Of a stretch of DNA of 7,081 bases, positions 5,667 through 7,081 are shown one piece after another. Made by a program: the position numbers and the translations under genes. The notes beneath the pieces were generated by a model. It did not search any database, was not told where the DNA came from, and worked only from the letters and a program-made list of their open reading frames with translations. Origin of the DNA: Treponema sp. (GTDB taxonomy: Bacteria; Spirochaetota; Spirochaetia; Treponematales; Breznakiellaceae); assembly GCA_031254175.1 (NCBI GenBank), contig JAIRUY010000177.1:1-7081 (forward strand), written 5' to 3'. Each line of letters starts with the position of its first letter. Within the stretch, counting starts at the first letter, position 1.

Positions 5667-6383
5667 TTAATCATAAAAAAGACACAGGCCGTATACTTTT
5701 TTTGCCCCTGCTTCTTTTAGTACAGATGCGCATGTTTCCATGGTCGAACCTGTCGTAATCACATCATCAATAACAAAGGCTGTTTGAGGAACTTTTCCTT
5801 GTACGCAAATTCGCCCTTTTAAGTTTTCCATACGCTCTTTGCGGCCGAGGCTTTTTTGTGTTTTGGATTTTTTTCTTTTTAAACAACGGCAGACAGAAAT
5901 TTTGTTTTTTCCGATCTTTTTAAGCCGTTTTACGAGGTAATCAACCTGATCCCATCCGCATACCTTGATTTTTCCGGGACGAGGCGGGACAGGAACAATA
6001 CACGCGTTATTCAGCTCTCCGGTATTAAAAATTATACCCAGTATTTGTTCTGCAAAATATTCCGCCAGTCTTAAGTTTTTTTTAAACTTATACTCTGAAA
6101 GCAAATTACGATATTTCCCGGTATATGGAAAAATAACCCATAACTTTTCCCAAGATTTCTCTTCTCCGTTCCGGCATGACAGGCATAAATCCCTTTCAGA
6201 AATCAGCGGCCGTCCGCACAAATTACATTCTTTTTCTTTTGTTAAAACAAGGGCTAAACGACACTTTTCACAAAGCCCTTCCCGTATCTCCTGATTTTCC
6301 ATAAGACCTTTGCCGCACAAGGGACATACGCTTGGGAATAAAAAACCTATAACCCAAAAAAACAATTTTTTAAAGTTTTTCAT
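5667..6383 (-). CDS. comF: ComF family protein (zinc-finger plus phosphoribosyltransferase fold)
   Basis: 238 residues, the usual ComF length. An N-terminal Cys4 finger is formed by CPLC (Cys20, Cys23) and CEKC (Cys38, Cys41). A second CxxC pair set follows: CNLC (Cys53, Cys56) and CLSC (Cys67, Cys70). The type I phosphoribosyltransferase domain has VPVPPRPGKIKVCGWDQ (130-146), a basic Q-x-x-L-x-R-x-x-R-x-x-N stretch (176-187) and the PRPP-loop motif VIDDVITTGST (204-214). In naturally transformable bacteria ComFC helps imported single-stranded DNA enter the cytoplasm; many species without known competence also carry it, so the role here is open. The start is the ATG at 6383-6381 (MKNFKKLFF, then FPSVCPLC as in relatives). 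The RBS is weak (AAAAGA next to the ATG). The frame is open upstream into mutS, but those residues are not ComF-like. Probably co-transcribed from mutS, 67 bp upstream. Confidence 0.88.
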   Translation of the reverse strand: MKNFKKLFFWVIGFLFPSVCPLCGKGLMENQEIREGLCEKCRLALVLTKEKECNLCGRPLISERDLCLSCRNGEEKSWEKLWVIFPYTGKYRNLLSEYKFKKNLRLAEYFAEQILGIIFNTGELNNACIVPVPPRPGKIKVCGWDQVDYLVKRLKKIGKNKISVCRCLKRKKSKTQKSLGRKERMENLKGRICVQGKVPQTAFVIDDVITTGSTMETCASVLKEAGAKKVYGLCLFYD

Positions 6384-6450
6384 TCTTTTATATGGGCGCT
6401 GAGGCGTATGACGCTTTATTCGTGGGGATACGGACTGTGTCCTAAACCTC

Positions 6451-7081
6451 TCAGTACGAATCAAAAAGAGAAGGAGAAGAATTTTCGTCTCTGACAGGTG
6501 GTTTCTTTGCCTTTTTTTCAACAGAAAAATCACCGCCGCTCTGTATAAGTTTTTTCCATTGATTTAATAAATTAAGCGCTTCAAACGGTGTCATTTGTTC
6601 CGGGTCTGTTTCATTAAGCAGTTTGTCGATTATGCTCTTATCTTTGTTAACCTGTAAATCATTACGGTTAACAATATCTACGGCTTTCGCTGCACGTTTT
6701 GCGGAATTTTGCTGGAAAAAACTGTTTTCGGCAGTTTCTATATCACGTTCTCTTAACACTTCCATGATTTGCGACGCTCTTTGGAGTACAGATTCCGCAA
6801 GGCCGGCAAGTTTAGCAACGTGAATACCGTAAGATTCCGCCGCCGGGCCTTCCTTCAATTTACGCAGGAATACAATTTTATCGTCCTTATCAAGAACCTC
6901 CATGGAACGGTTTGCAAGGCGGGGATGTGATAAAAGTGAAAGTTCATGAAAATGGGTTGCGAATAAAGTTCTGCATCCAACGCGGTATAAAAGTTCCTCG
7001 CTTACTGCCCATGCAATTGAAAGCCCGTCATTTGTTCCTGTTCCCCTGCCTACTTCATCCATAATCACAAGGCTTTTTTCT
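6451..7081 (-). CDS. mutS: DNA mismatch repair ATPase MutS (C-terminal part; 5' end beyond window)
   Basis: 209 residues are visible, from EKSLVIMDE at the window edge to the TGA at 6453-6451. MutS dimers recognise mismatches and small loops and recruit MutL using ATP. Visible motifs: Walker B SLVIMDE (residues 3-9), then VGRGTGTNDGLSIAWAV, where most MutS have GRGTST; the THFHEL motif (~42-47); and GPAAESYGIHVAKLAG (78-93), the MutS C-terminal ATPase signature. After a charged linker, MTPFEALNLLNQWKKLI (163-179) is the conserved C-terminal dimerisation helix region. The protein ends SPSLFDSY, close to the beta-clamp-binding pentapeptide QLSLF but without the Gln. Walker A and the mismatch-binding domain lie outside the window. 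comF follows on the same strand. Confidence 0.95.
   Translation of the reverse strand, partial: EKSLVIMDEVGRGTGTNDGLSIAWAVSEELLYRVGCRTLFATHFHELSLLSHPRLANRSMEVLDKDDKIVFLRKLKEGPAAESYGIHVAKLAGLAESVLQRASQIMEVLRERDIETAENSFFQQNSAKRAAKAVDIVNRNDLQVNKDKSIIDKLLNETDPEQMTPFEALNLLNQWKKLIQSGGDFSVEKKAKKPPVRDENSSPSLFDSY

Noticed and set aside
6384..6533. Longer comF start at 6533 adding 50 residues
   Set aside because: It would overlap the end of mutS and adds a basic stretch absent from the ComF family; MKNFKKLFF is the natural start before the first zinc finger.

Overview
The window looks like a chromosomal segment of a spirochaete, most likely a Treponema, possibly a gut or rumen species. The main clue is a GreA elongation factor carrying a very long N-terminal extension, a form I know from Treponema and Borrelia. 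The moderately AT-rich base composition and the full-length dihydroorotase (absent from the most reduced pathogenic treponemes, as I recall) fit. The genus call is inference from protein character only; there is no rRNA or other marker here.

Layout, left to right. (1) On the + strand, the 3' part of the long greA (1-1518) is followed after 17 bp by a gene for a secreted/membrane protein with a vWA-like domain, one membrane segment and a C-terminal FHA-like region (1536-2858). These two look like one operon. (2) pyrC (dihydroorotase, minus strand, 2842-4176) converges on the vWA gene, and their 3' ends overlap by 17 bp. (3) A 131-bp divergent intergenic region (4177-4307) separates pyrC from uraA (uracil permease, + strand, 4308-5591). 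It is the most interesting part of the window. It holds an extended -10 placed so close to the pyrC ATG that the pyrC mRNA would be leaderless. A near-symmetric TTATAA core could also serve uraA. A hairpin followed by nine T, with a possible competing helix, lies in the uraA leader. (4) uraA ends in a good intrinsic terminator (5627-5663). (5) On the minus strand, the 3' part of mutS (7081-6451) is followed by comF (6383-5667), which converges on uraA.

How the genes relate. pyrC (de novo pyrimidine synthesis) and uraA (uracil uptake) are two routes to the same nucleotide pool, and their divergent arrangement invites joint control. mutS and comF are co-directional and probably co-transcribed: mismatch repair plus a PRTase-fold protein associated with DNA uptake. 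greA with the vWA/FHA-like membrane protein joins a transcription factor to an envelope protein of unknown role.

No stretch longer than 300 bases lacks a gene. I see no tRNA, rRNA, CRISPR array, insertion sequence or phage feature. Most of the window is ordinary housekeeping sequence. The unusual points are the pyrC/uraA control region and the vWA-TM-FHA-like protein.
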